Shown piece after piece: positions 1 to 5,698 of a stretch of DNA of 6,609 nt. Each line of letters starts with the position of its first letter. Within the stretch, counting starts at the first letter, position 1. A model generated the notes under the pieces. That model was not told where the DNA came from and ran no database searches. It saw only the letters and a list, made by a program, of their open reading frames with translations. The DNA is from Verrucomicrobiales bacterium (lineage in GTDB: Bacteria > Verrucomicrobiota > Verrucomicrobiia > Verrucomicrobiales > Akkermansiaceae), in contig DPWT01000101.1 in NCBI GenBank assembly GCA_003527555.1, forward strand, positions 1 through 6,609, in the 5' to 3' direction. Made by a program: the position numbers and the translations under genes.

Positions 1-31
1 CTTGTTGCCGATGTTCTGTTGTTTTTGGCAT
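1..31 (-). CDS. Possible 5' end of a minus-strand gene (partial, runs off the window)
   Basis: Reading leftwards from an ATG whose first base is at 31, the frame is open to the window edge and gives MPKTTEHRQQ. Ten residues are far too few to name a family. Two things favour a real start. A promoter-like pair (TTAACT, 17-bp spacer, TATATA) lies upstream on the same strand at 62-90. Base composition also changes from AT-rich to mixed near this point. No Shine-Dalgarno sequence precedes it, but none precedes the other genes here either. The alternative is the last 16 codons of a plus-strand gene ending at the TAA at 49-51 (frame 1, ...LAWEWKGC). The ten codons alone cannot decide between the two. 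Confidence 0.2.
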   Translation of the reverse strand, partial: MPKTTEHRQQ

Positions 32-61
32 GGGAGTGGAAGGGTTGTTAAACGCGTATCT

Positions 62-90
62 TATATATAAAAACCGTTTTGACCAGTTAA
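62..90 (-). promoter_or_regulatory. Weak sigma-70-like promoter candidate, minus strand
   Basis: On the minus strand TTAACT (85-90, 4 of 6 matches to TTGACA) is followed after 17 bp by TATATA (62-67, 4 of 6 matches to TATAAT). It points at the possible minus-strand start at 31. The surroundings are so AT-rich that such a pair can arise by chance, so this is only a candidate. Confidence 0.2.
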
Positions 91-130
91 TAGTTAATGT
101 TTATTGACTAATAACCAGCAAAATGAGCAA

Positions 131-139
131 TGTGAATAA
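131..139 (-). promoter_or_regulatory. DnaA-box-like 9-mer (TTATTCACA)
   Basis: The minus strand reads TTATTCACA, a full match to the bacterial DnaA-box consensus TTATNCACA. It sits in the AT-rich non-coding stretch and has the same orientation as the second match at 459-467. A single match would be unremarkable. Two in one 475-bp non-coding region, with none noticed in the genes, is mildly suggestive. Function is unproven. Confidence 0.35.
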
Positions 140-458
140 CATCAGAATATCTCGTAACAATCAGGTAAATACACTGTATTTAGTATCAGAAAAACCTCTT
201 AACTCGTTGATAGTTGCGGAGTTCAAAAACATGTTTATGTTCTTAAGAATATCATTAACACCTTATCTAACTAGGGTAGGATATGATACTTTTTCACGCC
301 GGAAATCGATCTATCTATATGATTTTACGTGATTTATAGATAGCGGTTAGCCATCAGTCTGCTGCCGGCAATACTGCAAATCAGAGGATTGATTCATTCC
401 TATGGAGTGGGAGCGGGAGTTGGCGGGTAGTAGCAACTTGGCTTTGCAACCGAAGTAT

Positions 459-467
459 TGTGGATAA
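459..467 (-). promoter_or_regulatory. DnaA-box-like 9-mer (TTATCCACA)
   Basis: The minus strand reads TTATCCACA, the strongest classical form of the DnaA box. It lies 39 bp beyond the stop codon of thrB and shares two bases with the small hairpin at 466-481. It has the same orientation as the match at 131-139. It could bind DnaA, but no dnaA, dnaN or other replication-origin neighbour is visible in the window. Confidence 0.4.
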
Positions 468-481
468 CTTGTTAGCAAGTT
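466..481 (-). terminator. Small hairpin downstream of thrB (weak terminator candidate)
   Basis: AACTTG (466-471) and CAAGTT (476-481) form a perfect 6-bp stem around a 4-base loop, 25 bp past the thrB stop in the direction of transcription. The sequence after the stem on the minus strand (ATCCACAATAC) has no T-run, so an intrinsic terminator is not well supported. It may instead be a transcript-end structure or coincidence. Confidence 0.22.
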
Positions 482-506
482 GCCAAAAGTGATATTTGCC
501 AAATGT

Positions 507-1457
507 TTATTGTGCGATCACATGGACGCCTTCCAGATTGATGCGCGAAACGTAACATTGGCTTTCAAGCTCAATGTGATCAAATACTTCTGAGATTGCT
601 TTGCCCGTGCGTTGGGCAATTTCCTCACCTTCACAAAGTGCAAATACGCTGGGTCCTGCGCCGGAGATGGAGAACCCGAGTGCGCCTTGTGCCATTGCGG
701 CACGCTTGGCATTGTAGAATTCAGGAATGAGTTTATGGCGACGTGGTTCGGCAATCACATCGTGAATGGATCGACCGATCATGGCGTAGTCCTCTTGGAT
801 CAATCCGCAGATCAGTCCGCCCAAGTTGCCGATTTGCTGTGTGGCATTAACCATGGGGATTTCCGTGGGCAGAATTTCGCGCGCCACTTTAGTGAGGATT
901 TCCATTTCAGGGTGCACGACTGCAGCCCAGAGGTTTTTGGGAACTGGGAGCTGTGCGATATCTAGCTCTTGATTTGAGCGGATGAAAACGACACCGCCGA
1001 GCAGGCTGGGTCCGACGTTATCGGCGTGCCATGCGCCGTCTGCACTGGCCTCGCCCTGCATCGCAAATGGCAGAAGTTGTTTTTTGGCGAGCGGCTCCCC
1101 AATGAGTTTATTGACAGCATAAACACCGGCTACTGCGGATGCGGCTGATGACCCGAGGCCGCTACCAAATGGCATTTTTTTGTGAATTTCTAGTTCGATG
1201 CCGCGGTCGCTCATACCCAGGTGGCGAAGTAAATCAAGGGCGGCAACACCTGCGGTGTTCTTCTCCACGTCTTTGGGAAGCTTACCATTGTCTCCGGTAA
1301 TCTTTGTAATGCGTAGTCCTGGTTTGTCGGAGTGCCGGGCAACAACTTCATCGCCCGGTGCTTCTATGGCGAAACCGAGCACGTCAAAACCACATGCCAC
1401 ATTGGCAACGGTGGCGGGGGCAAATACTCGGACTTCTTTGACGGATTCTTGGGTCAT
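507..1457 (-). CDS. thrB: Homoserine kinase
   Basis: ThrB phosphorylates L-homoserine with ATP to give O-phospho-L-homoserine, the step before threonine synthase. It is a cytoplasmic enzyme. The 316-residue product is of normal length for bacterial ThrB and belongs to the GHMP kinase superfamily. It shows the N-terminal substrate-side strand VRVFAPATVANVACGFDVLG (9-28) and the GHMP phosphate-binding loop PFGSGLGSSAAS (96-107). It also has HADNVGPSLLGG (144-155), the EPRR segment (237-240) and the C-terminal GHMP motif SGAGPSVFAL (265-274), so all key blocks are intact. The start is the ATG at 1455-1457. There is no Shine-Dalgarno sequence, and the bases just before it read CCTCCC. A TATATT box (1472-1477) lies 14 nt upstream without a clear -35. 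The gene begins 56 bp after the SMP-30-family gene on the same strand, so it may be read from that gene's promoter. No thrA or thrC is adjacent in the window. Confidence 0.95.
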   Translation of the reverse strand: MTQESVKEVRVFAPATVANVACGFDVLGFAIEAPGDEVVARHSDKPGLRITKITGDNGKLPKDVEKNTAGVAALDLLRHLGMSDRGIELEIHKKMPFGSGLGSSAASAVAGVYAVNKLIGEPLAKKQLLPFAMQGEASADGAWHADNVGPSLLGGVVFIRSNQELDIAQLPVPKNLWAAVVHPEMEILTKVAREILPTEIPMVNATQQIGNLGGLICGLIQEDYAMIGRSIHDVIAEPRRHKLIPEFYNAKRAAMAQGALGFSISGAGPSVFALCEGEEIAQRTGKAISEVFDHIELESQCYVSRINLEGVHVIAQ

Positions 1458-1513
1458 GAGGGAGGTTACATAATATAGTCAGGGCATTTTGGCGAGCGGA
1501 ACGGATGACATTT

Positions 1514-2380
1514 TTACCCACCAAAGGAATTTGATGGTATGCCTTGAGCGCCTAGGCCTTTTACACGGAGCAGCCTGCCGGCGTCTTCTTCGACCTGTTC
1601 CTTGTGGATGCCGGTGGTGACGTAGAGCTCGTCGAGGTTTTCTCCGCCGAAGGCGCAGGCGGTTGTTTCCAGGCAGGGGAGCTCGACCCGGTGCAGCTTT
1701 TTACCTGTCGTGGGATCGTAGCAGATCACACAGGCGCCGTGGCAGAACGCAATCCATAGGTTGCCGTTGCTGTCGATGGTCATGCCATCGGGTGACGCAC
1801 TGATGTGGGAGGTGGAAAAGGCGACACGTTCGTTTCCTAGCGATCCTGTCTTAGGTGAGTAATCAAACGCAATGACCTCCTGCCGTGGGGTGTCGATGTA
1901 GTAGCAGGTGGAGTTATCTGCACTCCATGCGATACCATTGGAGTTTGTCACGCCGCTGTGGGCGGTGTGCAGCGAGAGGTCGGGATCGAGGCGGTAAAGA
2001 GTGGCGTCACCGGTGTTTTTGACTAGGCTGATGGTTCCGGCGAAAAAACGACCGTCCGGTGAACATTTGCCGTCGTTGAAGCGGTTGTCGGGCTTGTCGG
2101 TCTCAGGGTTGGTGATCGGTGTGGTTGTTCCGGTGGTGGTATCGTGGAAATGCAAGCCGGTGTCGCCGGCGACAACCAGTCCACCTCGTGAGCGAGGCAC
2201 CACGGTGCCCACACGACCGACGCTGCTGCTCAGGTTCCAGTTTTTATCCTCGTTGGTGATGGGATCGTATTGCAGCACCAGATGGCGCTCAATATCCACG
2301 TAGAATAGCCGCCCTTGCCACCAGATTGGGCCTTCACCCCATTGAGCGACGTGATTTCCAGCGAGTTCAATTGTTTCCAT
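1514..2380 (-). CDS. SMP-30/gluconolactonase (SGL)-family sugar lactonase
   Basis: This is a six-bladed beta-propeller hydrolase of the SMP-30/gluconolactonase/LRE family. Characterised members open aldonolactones such as gluconolactone or arabinonolactone with one divalent metal ion. The 288-residue length is normal. The family blocks are in order: GEGPIWW (15-21), the RFNDGKCSPDGRFFAGT block (100-116), SNGIAWS (147-153), PDGMTIDSNGNLWIA (197-211) and an AFGGENLDELYVTT tail (243-256). By comparison with human SMP30 (Glu18, Asn154, Asp204; Asn103 near the substrate), the metal ligands are probably Glu16, Asn148 and Asp198, with Asn102 in the substrate position. All are present and similarly spaced. 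No signal peptide is visible, so the protein is probably cytoplasmic. The ATG at 2378-2380 has no Shine-Dalgarno sequence. The gene diverges from the amidase gene and precedes thrB by 56 bp. The exact lactone cannot be told from sequence, and threonine synthesis offers no obvious substrate. Confidence 0.9.
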   Translation of the reverse strand: METIELAGNHVAQWGEGPIWWQGRLFYVDIERHLVLQYDPITNEDKNWNLSSSVGRVGTVVPRSRGGLVVAGDTGLHFHDTTTGTTTPITNPETDKPDNRFNDGKCSPDGRFFAGTISLVKNTGDATLYRLDPDLSLHTAHSGVTNSNGIAWSADNSTCYYIDTPRQEVIAFDYSPKTGSLGNERVAFSTSHISASPDGMTIDSNGNLWIAFCHGACVICYDPTTGKKLHRVELPCLETTACAFGGENLDELYVTTGIHKEQVEEDAGRLLRVKGLGAQGIPSNSFGG

Positions 2381-2542
2381 GGCGCTGGATTAACAGCGGT
2401 CGGGTCGAATGTCGAGGGCGTGCTGCGATGTGAGCCGCTGGCTAATTACTTTGTTGGTATGCGGGAGGTGATGGAGTGTGGGGATTTTCTTTTCGCAGGT
2501 TGACGCATTTTTCATGTGTTGGGTGGCTGGAGTTGAGAAAAC

Positions 2543-2597
2543 GTCTAGGTAAGAAATACGGTTGTCATTTAGCGTATACTAATTATTCTGCCTAGAC
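2543..2597. repeat. 7-bp inverted repeat flanking the amidase promoter
   Basis: GTCTAGG (2543-2549) and CCTAGAC (2591-2597) are perfect inverted copies separated by 41 bp. They bracket the putative -35 and -10 elements. An AACGT lies immediately before the left copy, and its complement ACGTT (2600-2604) lies just after the right copy at slightly different spacing. The arrangement could be a split operator or a coincidence of short words. Confidence 0.3.
2562..2589 (+). promoter_or_regulatory. Promoter candidate for the amidase gene
   Basis: TTGTCA (2562-2567, 5 of 6 matches to the -35 consensus) is followed after 16 bp by TATTCT (2584-2589, 4 of 6 to the -10 consensus). An overlapping TATACT (2575-2580, 5 of 6 to TATAAT) is a better -10 alone but lacks a -35 at the usual distance. 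Either would start transcription a short way before the GTG at 2614, giving a leader of roughly 15-30 nt. This is read by eye against the E. coli sigma-70 consensus. The host's housekeeping sigma factor may differ. Confidence 0.35.
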
Positions 2598-2613
2598 CTA
2601 CGTTAACCCAATT

Positions 2614-3678
2614 GTGAATCGACCTGCGCTAGATACTGCTACCAATAAATTCTTGTTTTCGCTCTTTAATGTCCTGCTTCTGTTTATCGGAATCAGTTCG
2701 GATGTTGAGGCGTTTCAGTGGGAGACCGCCAAGTATAAGGGGCAAGACCATGTGACGTTGAGAAGTTTGAAGAGCTTTTACTTTTTCGACAAGATTAGCT
2801 ATGGTGCAGACATCGTGCTCTACCGTGCCCCAAGCACACGGCAGGGAAAAAAAACTCCGGAGATTGAGATGAAGTTTCGATCGGGATCTTATTCTTGTAT
2901 AATGAACGGCGTGCTTTTTAAACTAAGCCATCCTGTCATTAATAATGGGGGTAAATACCTAATTTCAAGGATAGATCTTGTTAAGCTAGTTGATCCTGTG
3001 TTGCGGCCATCGCATATAAAAAATGCTAAACCGTTTACGACAGTAGTGATTGACCCAGGGCATGGAGGAAAAGATTCTGGGAGTTTGGGTTTCTATAAGG
3101 TGCATGAGAAATATTATGCGCTCAAGATTGCCCAAATGGTGAGAGATGATTTGCAGAAACTTGGCTATCGTGTGGTTATGACGCGTGACAGTGATGTATT
3201 TGTTAGTTTGGCGAACCGTGTGCGCATAGCGAACAAATACCCTGACGCGGTTTTCATCAGTATCCATTTTAACTCTGGAGGAAATGGTAAGGCTAACGGG
3301 ATAGAGACTTTTACTATTTCTCCTGTGGGGGTGCCGCACATGGGCAGAGGGGTGCAGCAGCGGGATTTTCGTGTGGTGCCTGGAAATAGAACTGATTCTG
3401 CAAGTATTGCGCTTGCTACTGCAGCACACAGTCGTGCCTTGTTGTATCTAAATAACCCGAAGTGGGGTGCTAACTACCAGATTGAAGATAGAGGTATTAA
3501 GCGTGCACGCTTCAATGTGCTGACTGGAATCCGGATTCCTGCTATCTTATTAGAAGGAGGATTTATTTCAAACAGAATAGAAGCGCGCAAGGTGCATTCT
3601 ATATCGTACCAAAAAACTCTAGCTGCTGCTATTGTTAGGGCGGTCAGTGTGTATCGTAAGTCGATAGTCGGAAGGTGA
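2614..3678 (+). CDS. Exported N-acetylmuramoyl-L-alanine amidase (Amidase_3 family)
   Basis: This zinc amidase cuts the bond between N-acetylmuramic acid and the L-alanine of the peptide stem, normally for daughter-cell separation or wall turnover in the periplasm. The 354-residue product begins with a signal peptide: Lys12, a hydrophobic core at about 13-27, and likely cleavage after VEA at 33. A beta-rich segment follows at about 45-130 (TLRSLKSFYFF... ISRIDLVKLVDPVLRP) and resembles copper-amine-oxidase-N-terminal-like domains rather than AMIN. The catalytic domain (about 142-350) has VVIDPGHGGKDSG (144-156). Its zinc ligands are probably His150, Glu165 and His218 (ISIHFNS), and the catalytic residue is Glu314 in ILLEGGFISN (311-320). 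All are present. The start is a GTG, and an in-frame TAG at 2593-2595 rules out a longer form. A later start would lose the positive end of the signal peptide. There is no Shine-Dalgarno sequence. Codon use looks more AT-rich than in thrB or the lactonase gene. It stands alone in its orientation. The family is certain, but an AmiA/B/C-type role is only inferred. Confidence 0.93.
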   Translation: MNRPALDTATNKFLFSLFNVLLLFIGISSDVEAFQWETAKYKGQDHVTLRSLKSFYFFDKISYGADIVLYRAPSTRQGKKTPEIEMKFRSGSYSCIMNGVLFKLSHPVINNGGKYLISRIDLVKLVDPVLRPSHIKNAKPFTTVVIDPGHGGKDSGSLGFYKVHEKYYALKIAQMVRDDLQKLGYRVVMTRDSDVFVSLANRVRIANKYPDAVFISIHFNSGGNGKANGIETFTISPVGVPHMGRGVQQRDFRVVPGNRTDSASIALATAAHSRALLYLNNPKWGANYQIEDRGIKRARFNVLTGIRIPAILLEGGFISNRIEARKVHSISYQKTLAAAIVRAVSVYRKSIVGR

Positions 3679-3697
3679 AATCTGATCTTCAGCTATC
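3663..3697. terminator. Nested inverted repeat in the convergent gene junction
   Basis: GATAG (3663-3667) pairs with CTATC (3693-3697), and inside it GAAG (3671-3674) pairs with CTTC (3687-3690) around a 12-base loop. The hairpin spans the 18-bp gap between the amidase stop and the CAP-protein stop, the expected place for a shared bidirectional terminator. Neither side has a T-run, and the stem is interrupted by unpaired bases, so support is weak. Confidence 0.28.
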
Positions 3698-5613
3698 TAG
3701 AGGCTAATTTCCCAGCGCATGAACATGGTGGTTATGCTGGATTCACTAACAGACAATTGGTTGGCAGCATCAGACCGGGTGATGGTGGCGCTGATTTGTC
3801 CATTGGCAAAAGTAGGTGTAATATCGTGCCATGTAGAAAAGTCTGTGGACCATTGTGCTGTGTAAGTTATGTCCTCGCGAACTGATGGGAGGACGCTGGT
3901 GAGGGTATGATCCATGGATGAGTTAGTCGTTACTACTCCAATTGCCATTTCTGCATCGGATGGATCCTCAGCGTTAGCATGGAAGGCGTATTCGACCAGG
4001 TTAATTCGACCATCTTCATCGTCATCACCGGTCATGCCGCCAGTGATTGTGGGGTGGTTATTCTTGACCCAGAGGGCATAACCTGTTGGGCGGTAATCGA
4101 CCTTAATATTTTTCAGTCCACTAATCGTGACCGTTTCTGTGTGTGCTACCGAACCCCCAATTGAAAAGGTGATGACTGCTGAGCCATCAATGGATACTGG
4201 CAGCGCATAGCCCCCTGAGCTTGATGATCTGGTGTAGTTGCTGGATGTATCTACATCGACTTGGAAACCAGAAAGCCCTTCACCGGCGTCATATTCTGAA
4301 TTTATGTTTGAGTCGTCATATACAACTCCAGTCACGAAGGCGGCAGCATTGGCAGGATTTCCTAAGTCTTGGGTGACAAACTGAGGGCCAAACTCATTAA
4401 TGGCTCCGGTGTGAATCCCCACGCCGATTTCCTTAAAGGAGTCATTATGGATTGTTAAACGGTGACCAGGAGGGTTTTGCATGTTTTGCCCAACAAATTC
4501 GGGGTTGTAAGCTGGTGATTCGGTGTTGCTGGTATTTCCCCAGTCGGTTGCGAAACCCACATGCCCGTGTTGGACAGATTTTGCGTAGGCATAGACGTTT
4601 TCTGACAGCCCGAAGTAGTCGTATCCAAGCTTAGTGACTCGGACTCCCAAAGTATCTCCAGATGAGAAGGGGGGTGGTGGGTCTGATGAACTATCGTGTC
4701 CTTGAAACAAATTAGTTTTCATGTCTAAGGAGTGAAGCTCGGCTGCTTGCTGAAGAATCTTATTCGGTGCAAGTGGCTGTGCGATGGCGTCCATGTGGTT
4801 GTTCTCTATTGCCCATGTATACTGAGTGCTGATATCGTTGGTATCGATGTTCCAGAATGTGTAGGCGTCCAATACATCGCTATTGGTAGGATTAGCAAGA
4901 CGAGTGGCTTCGGCCTCGGCTGATGCACGTGCGCGATTGATTTTTTCAATGTACAACTGCTCGTCATTTCCTGGTGTGCCAAAATCATAGAAGTCCTTCT
5001 GGAATGACGATCCGATCTGGATGTTGTCGATAAACCAGCCAATAACGGAGGCGGTTTGTCCTTCTAGCGCATAAATACTGCCACTCGTGTGTGTGTATGT
5101 GAAGCGGATACAGATGTTCTGTCCTGCATAGGTAGAGAGATCTATCGTCTTCAGGCTAAATGCTACCTCTGTATCTGCGTTCGCACCCGTTATGTTGTAA
5201 ACTTCTGACCAATTTTCTCCATTGTCTGTGGACACCTCTACTTTCCCGCGTTGGGTGATTGTCGCGTATCGTAGTCTACTCTGGAAATATAATTTGGTAT
5301 CAGAGGTGATTGAAAATCTTGGGAATAAGACAAAGTTATCATCCAAATCGTCAAAGTTGTAGTGTGCTAGCTGAAACGCATTGGCGCCGTGATTGACTGT
5401 GCTCGACTGAATGAGTTCATATCCTGAATTAGTATTATCAACGACCTGAGCGGCGCCGTTGTCAGCGCTGTCGGTATGGCTGCCTAGGATGGGAGCCGTT
5501 GGTGAACTTGCAGATGCAGCTACGCTTGAGTAAAGAGCAACGAGCGCAATACCATAGATGTTTTTAGCGATGTATCCAGCTACAGTGAGTGGTTTGAAAT
5601 GTAAGGGTCCCAT
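3697..5613 (-). CDS. Large exported multidomain protein with central CAP/SCP domain
   Basis: Counting from the ATG at 5611-5613, the product has 638 residues. A signal peptide comes first (Lys7, Lys17, hydrophobic core about 18-32, likely cleavage after ASA at 35). A beta-sandwich follows (about 61-202, ending GWFIDNIQIG), like the jelly-roll/MAM-type domains of secreted peptidases. The CAP/SCP domain covers about 218-420, with a helix containing AELHSLDM and candidate cavity residues His306 (FQGH), Glu338 (SENVY) and His384 (PGHRLTI). It ends in a GVGIH... FVTQDLG strand. A SdrD-B-like segment covers about 427-506 (VTGVVYDDSNINSEYDAGEG). DDDEDGRINLVEYAF (530-544) is a calcium-loop-like motif. 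The tail is beta-rich (STDFSTWHD, ending FMRWEISL). CAP proteins have varied roles, and the target here is unknown. The TTG at 5668-5670 would add 19 residues before this signal peptide, but it lies between the -35 and -10 of the promoter, so the ATG is preferred. No Shine-Dalgarno sequence is present. Confidence 0.85.
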   Translation of the reverse strand: MGPLHFKPLTVAGYIAKNIYGIALVALYSSVAASASSPTAPILGSHTDSADNGAAQVVDNTNSGYELIQSSTVNHGANAFQLAHYNFDDLDDNFVLFPRFSITSDTKLYFQSRLRYATITQRGKVEVSTDNGENWSEVYNITGANADTEVAFSLKTIDLSTYAGQNICIRFTYTHTSGSIYALEGQTASVIGWFIDNIQIGSSFQKDFYDFGTPGNDEQLYIEKINRARASAEAEATRLANPTNSDVLDAYTFWNIDTNDISTQYTWAIENNHMDAIAQPLAPNKILQQAAELHSLDMKTNLFQGHDSSSDPPPPFSSGDTLGVRVTKLGYDYFGLSENVYAYAKSVQHGHVGFATDWGNTSNTESPAYNPEFVGQNMQNPPGHRLTIHNDSFKEIGVGIHTGAINEFGPQFVTQDLGNPANAAAFVTGVVYDDSNINSEYDAGEGLSGFQVDVDTSSNYTRSSSSGGYALPVSIDGSAVITFSIGGSVAHTETVTISGLKNIKVDYRPTGYALWVKNNHPTITGGMTGDDDEDGRINLVEYAFHANAEDPSDAEMAIGVVTTNSSMDHTLTSVLPSVREDITYTAQWSTDFSTWHDITPTFANGQISATITRSDAANQLSVSESSITTMFMRWEISL

Positions 5614-5650
5614 CAGATAATAAATATTAGCTGTGAAGGGAGGGAGTAAT

Positions 5651-5678
5651 AAAATACCCCATTGCGCCAATATGTCAA
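5651..5678 (-). promoter_or_regulatory. Promoter of the CAP-domain protein gene
   Basis: On the minus strand a perfect TTGACA (5673-5678) is followed after 16 bp by TATTTT (5651-5656, 4 of 6 to TATAAT). Transcription would start near 5643-5646, leaving a leader of about 30 nt before the ATG at 5613. The element separates this gene from the dnaJ-rsmE unit upstream and shows why the TTG at 5670 is unlikely to be the start codon. Confidence 0.5.
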
Positions 5679-5698
5679 ATACTCAAATTAAACTGAGT

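Larger units (their letters stand above)
32..506. other. 475-bp non-coding region, AT-rich from about 61 to 350
   Basis: No convincing gene lies here. By hand count, 61-350 has roughly 31% G+C, clearly below the flanking coding sequence. It includes the palindromic TTATATATAA at 61-70 and a tandem AGTTAAT at 85-98. A 69-codon frame (123-332, plus strand) exists, but its product has no recognisable motif and uses AT-rich codons unlike the genes here, so it is not called. The right part (350-506) returns to mixed composition. It holds a G-tract cluster (404-427), a small hairpin (466-481) and a repeated TTGCCAAA (480-487 and 496-503). The region could be a regulatory stretch, the decayed remains of a transferred gene, or an unwinding-prone segment. 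Confidence 0.6.
2381..2613. other. Divergent intergenic region between the lactonase and amidase genes
   Basis: These 233 bp separate two genes transcribed away from each other, so they should hold a promoter for each. The amidase side has recognisable elements at 2562-2589 and an inverted repeat at 2543-2597. On the lactonase side I see only a poor candidate on the minus strand (TCGACA, 17-bp spacer, TAATCC), ending close to the start codon. The short open frame that crosses this region on the plus strand (2315-2503) overlaps the lactonase start and looks like a shadow. Confidence 0.5.

Noticed and set aside
1..51. Frame-1 plus-strand tail ending LAWEWKGC as the 3' end of an upstream gene
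   Set aside because: Sixteen codons with no recognisable motif. The minus-strand ATG at 31 with a promoter-like pair behind it is equally or slightly more plausible.
123..332. 69-codon plus-strand open frame as a small gene
   Set aside because: No motif, signal peptide or ribosome-binding site is seen. Its codons simply follow the AT-rich composition, and a frame of this length is not surprising. It is mentioned only as a possible remnant.
512..523. TGTG-N4-CACA resembling a CRP half-site pair
   Set aside because: The spacing is shorter than the CRP consensus (N6) and it lies inside the end of thrB. The arms are only 4 bp.
2315..2503. Plus-strand 62-codon frame overlapping the lactonase start
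   Set aside because: It overlaps the coding start of a well-supported gene on the other strand and has no motif or conserved feature.
2986..3429. 147-codon minus-strand open frame inside the amidase gene
   Set aside because: It lies wholly within a gene with intact family motifs, and its product shows no domain. It is a shadow frame.
5681..5698. Hairpin ACTCA/TGAGT right after the rsmE stop as an intrinsic terminator
   Set aside because: The stem is only 5 bp and AT-rich, with an 8-base loop and no T-run after it. It also lies just upstream of the CAP-gene promoter, so it is not supported as a terminator.
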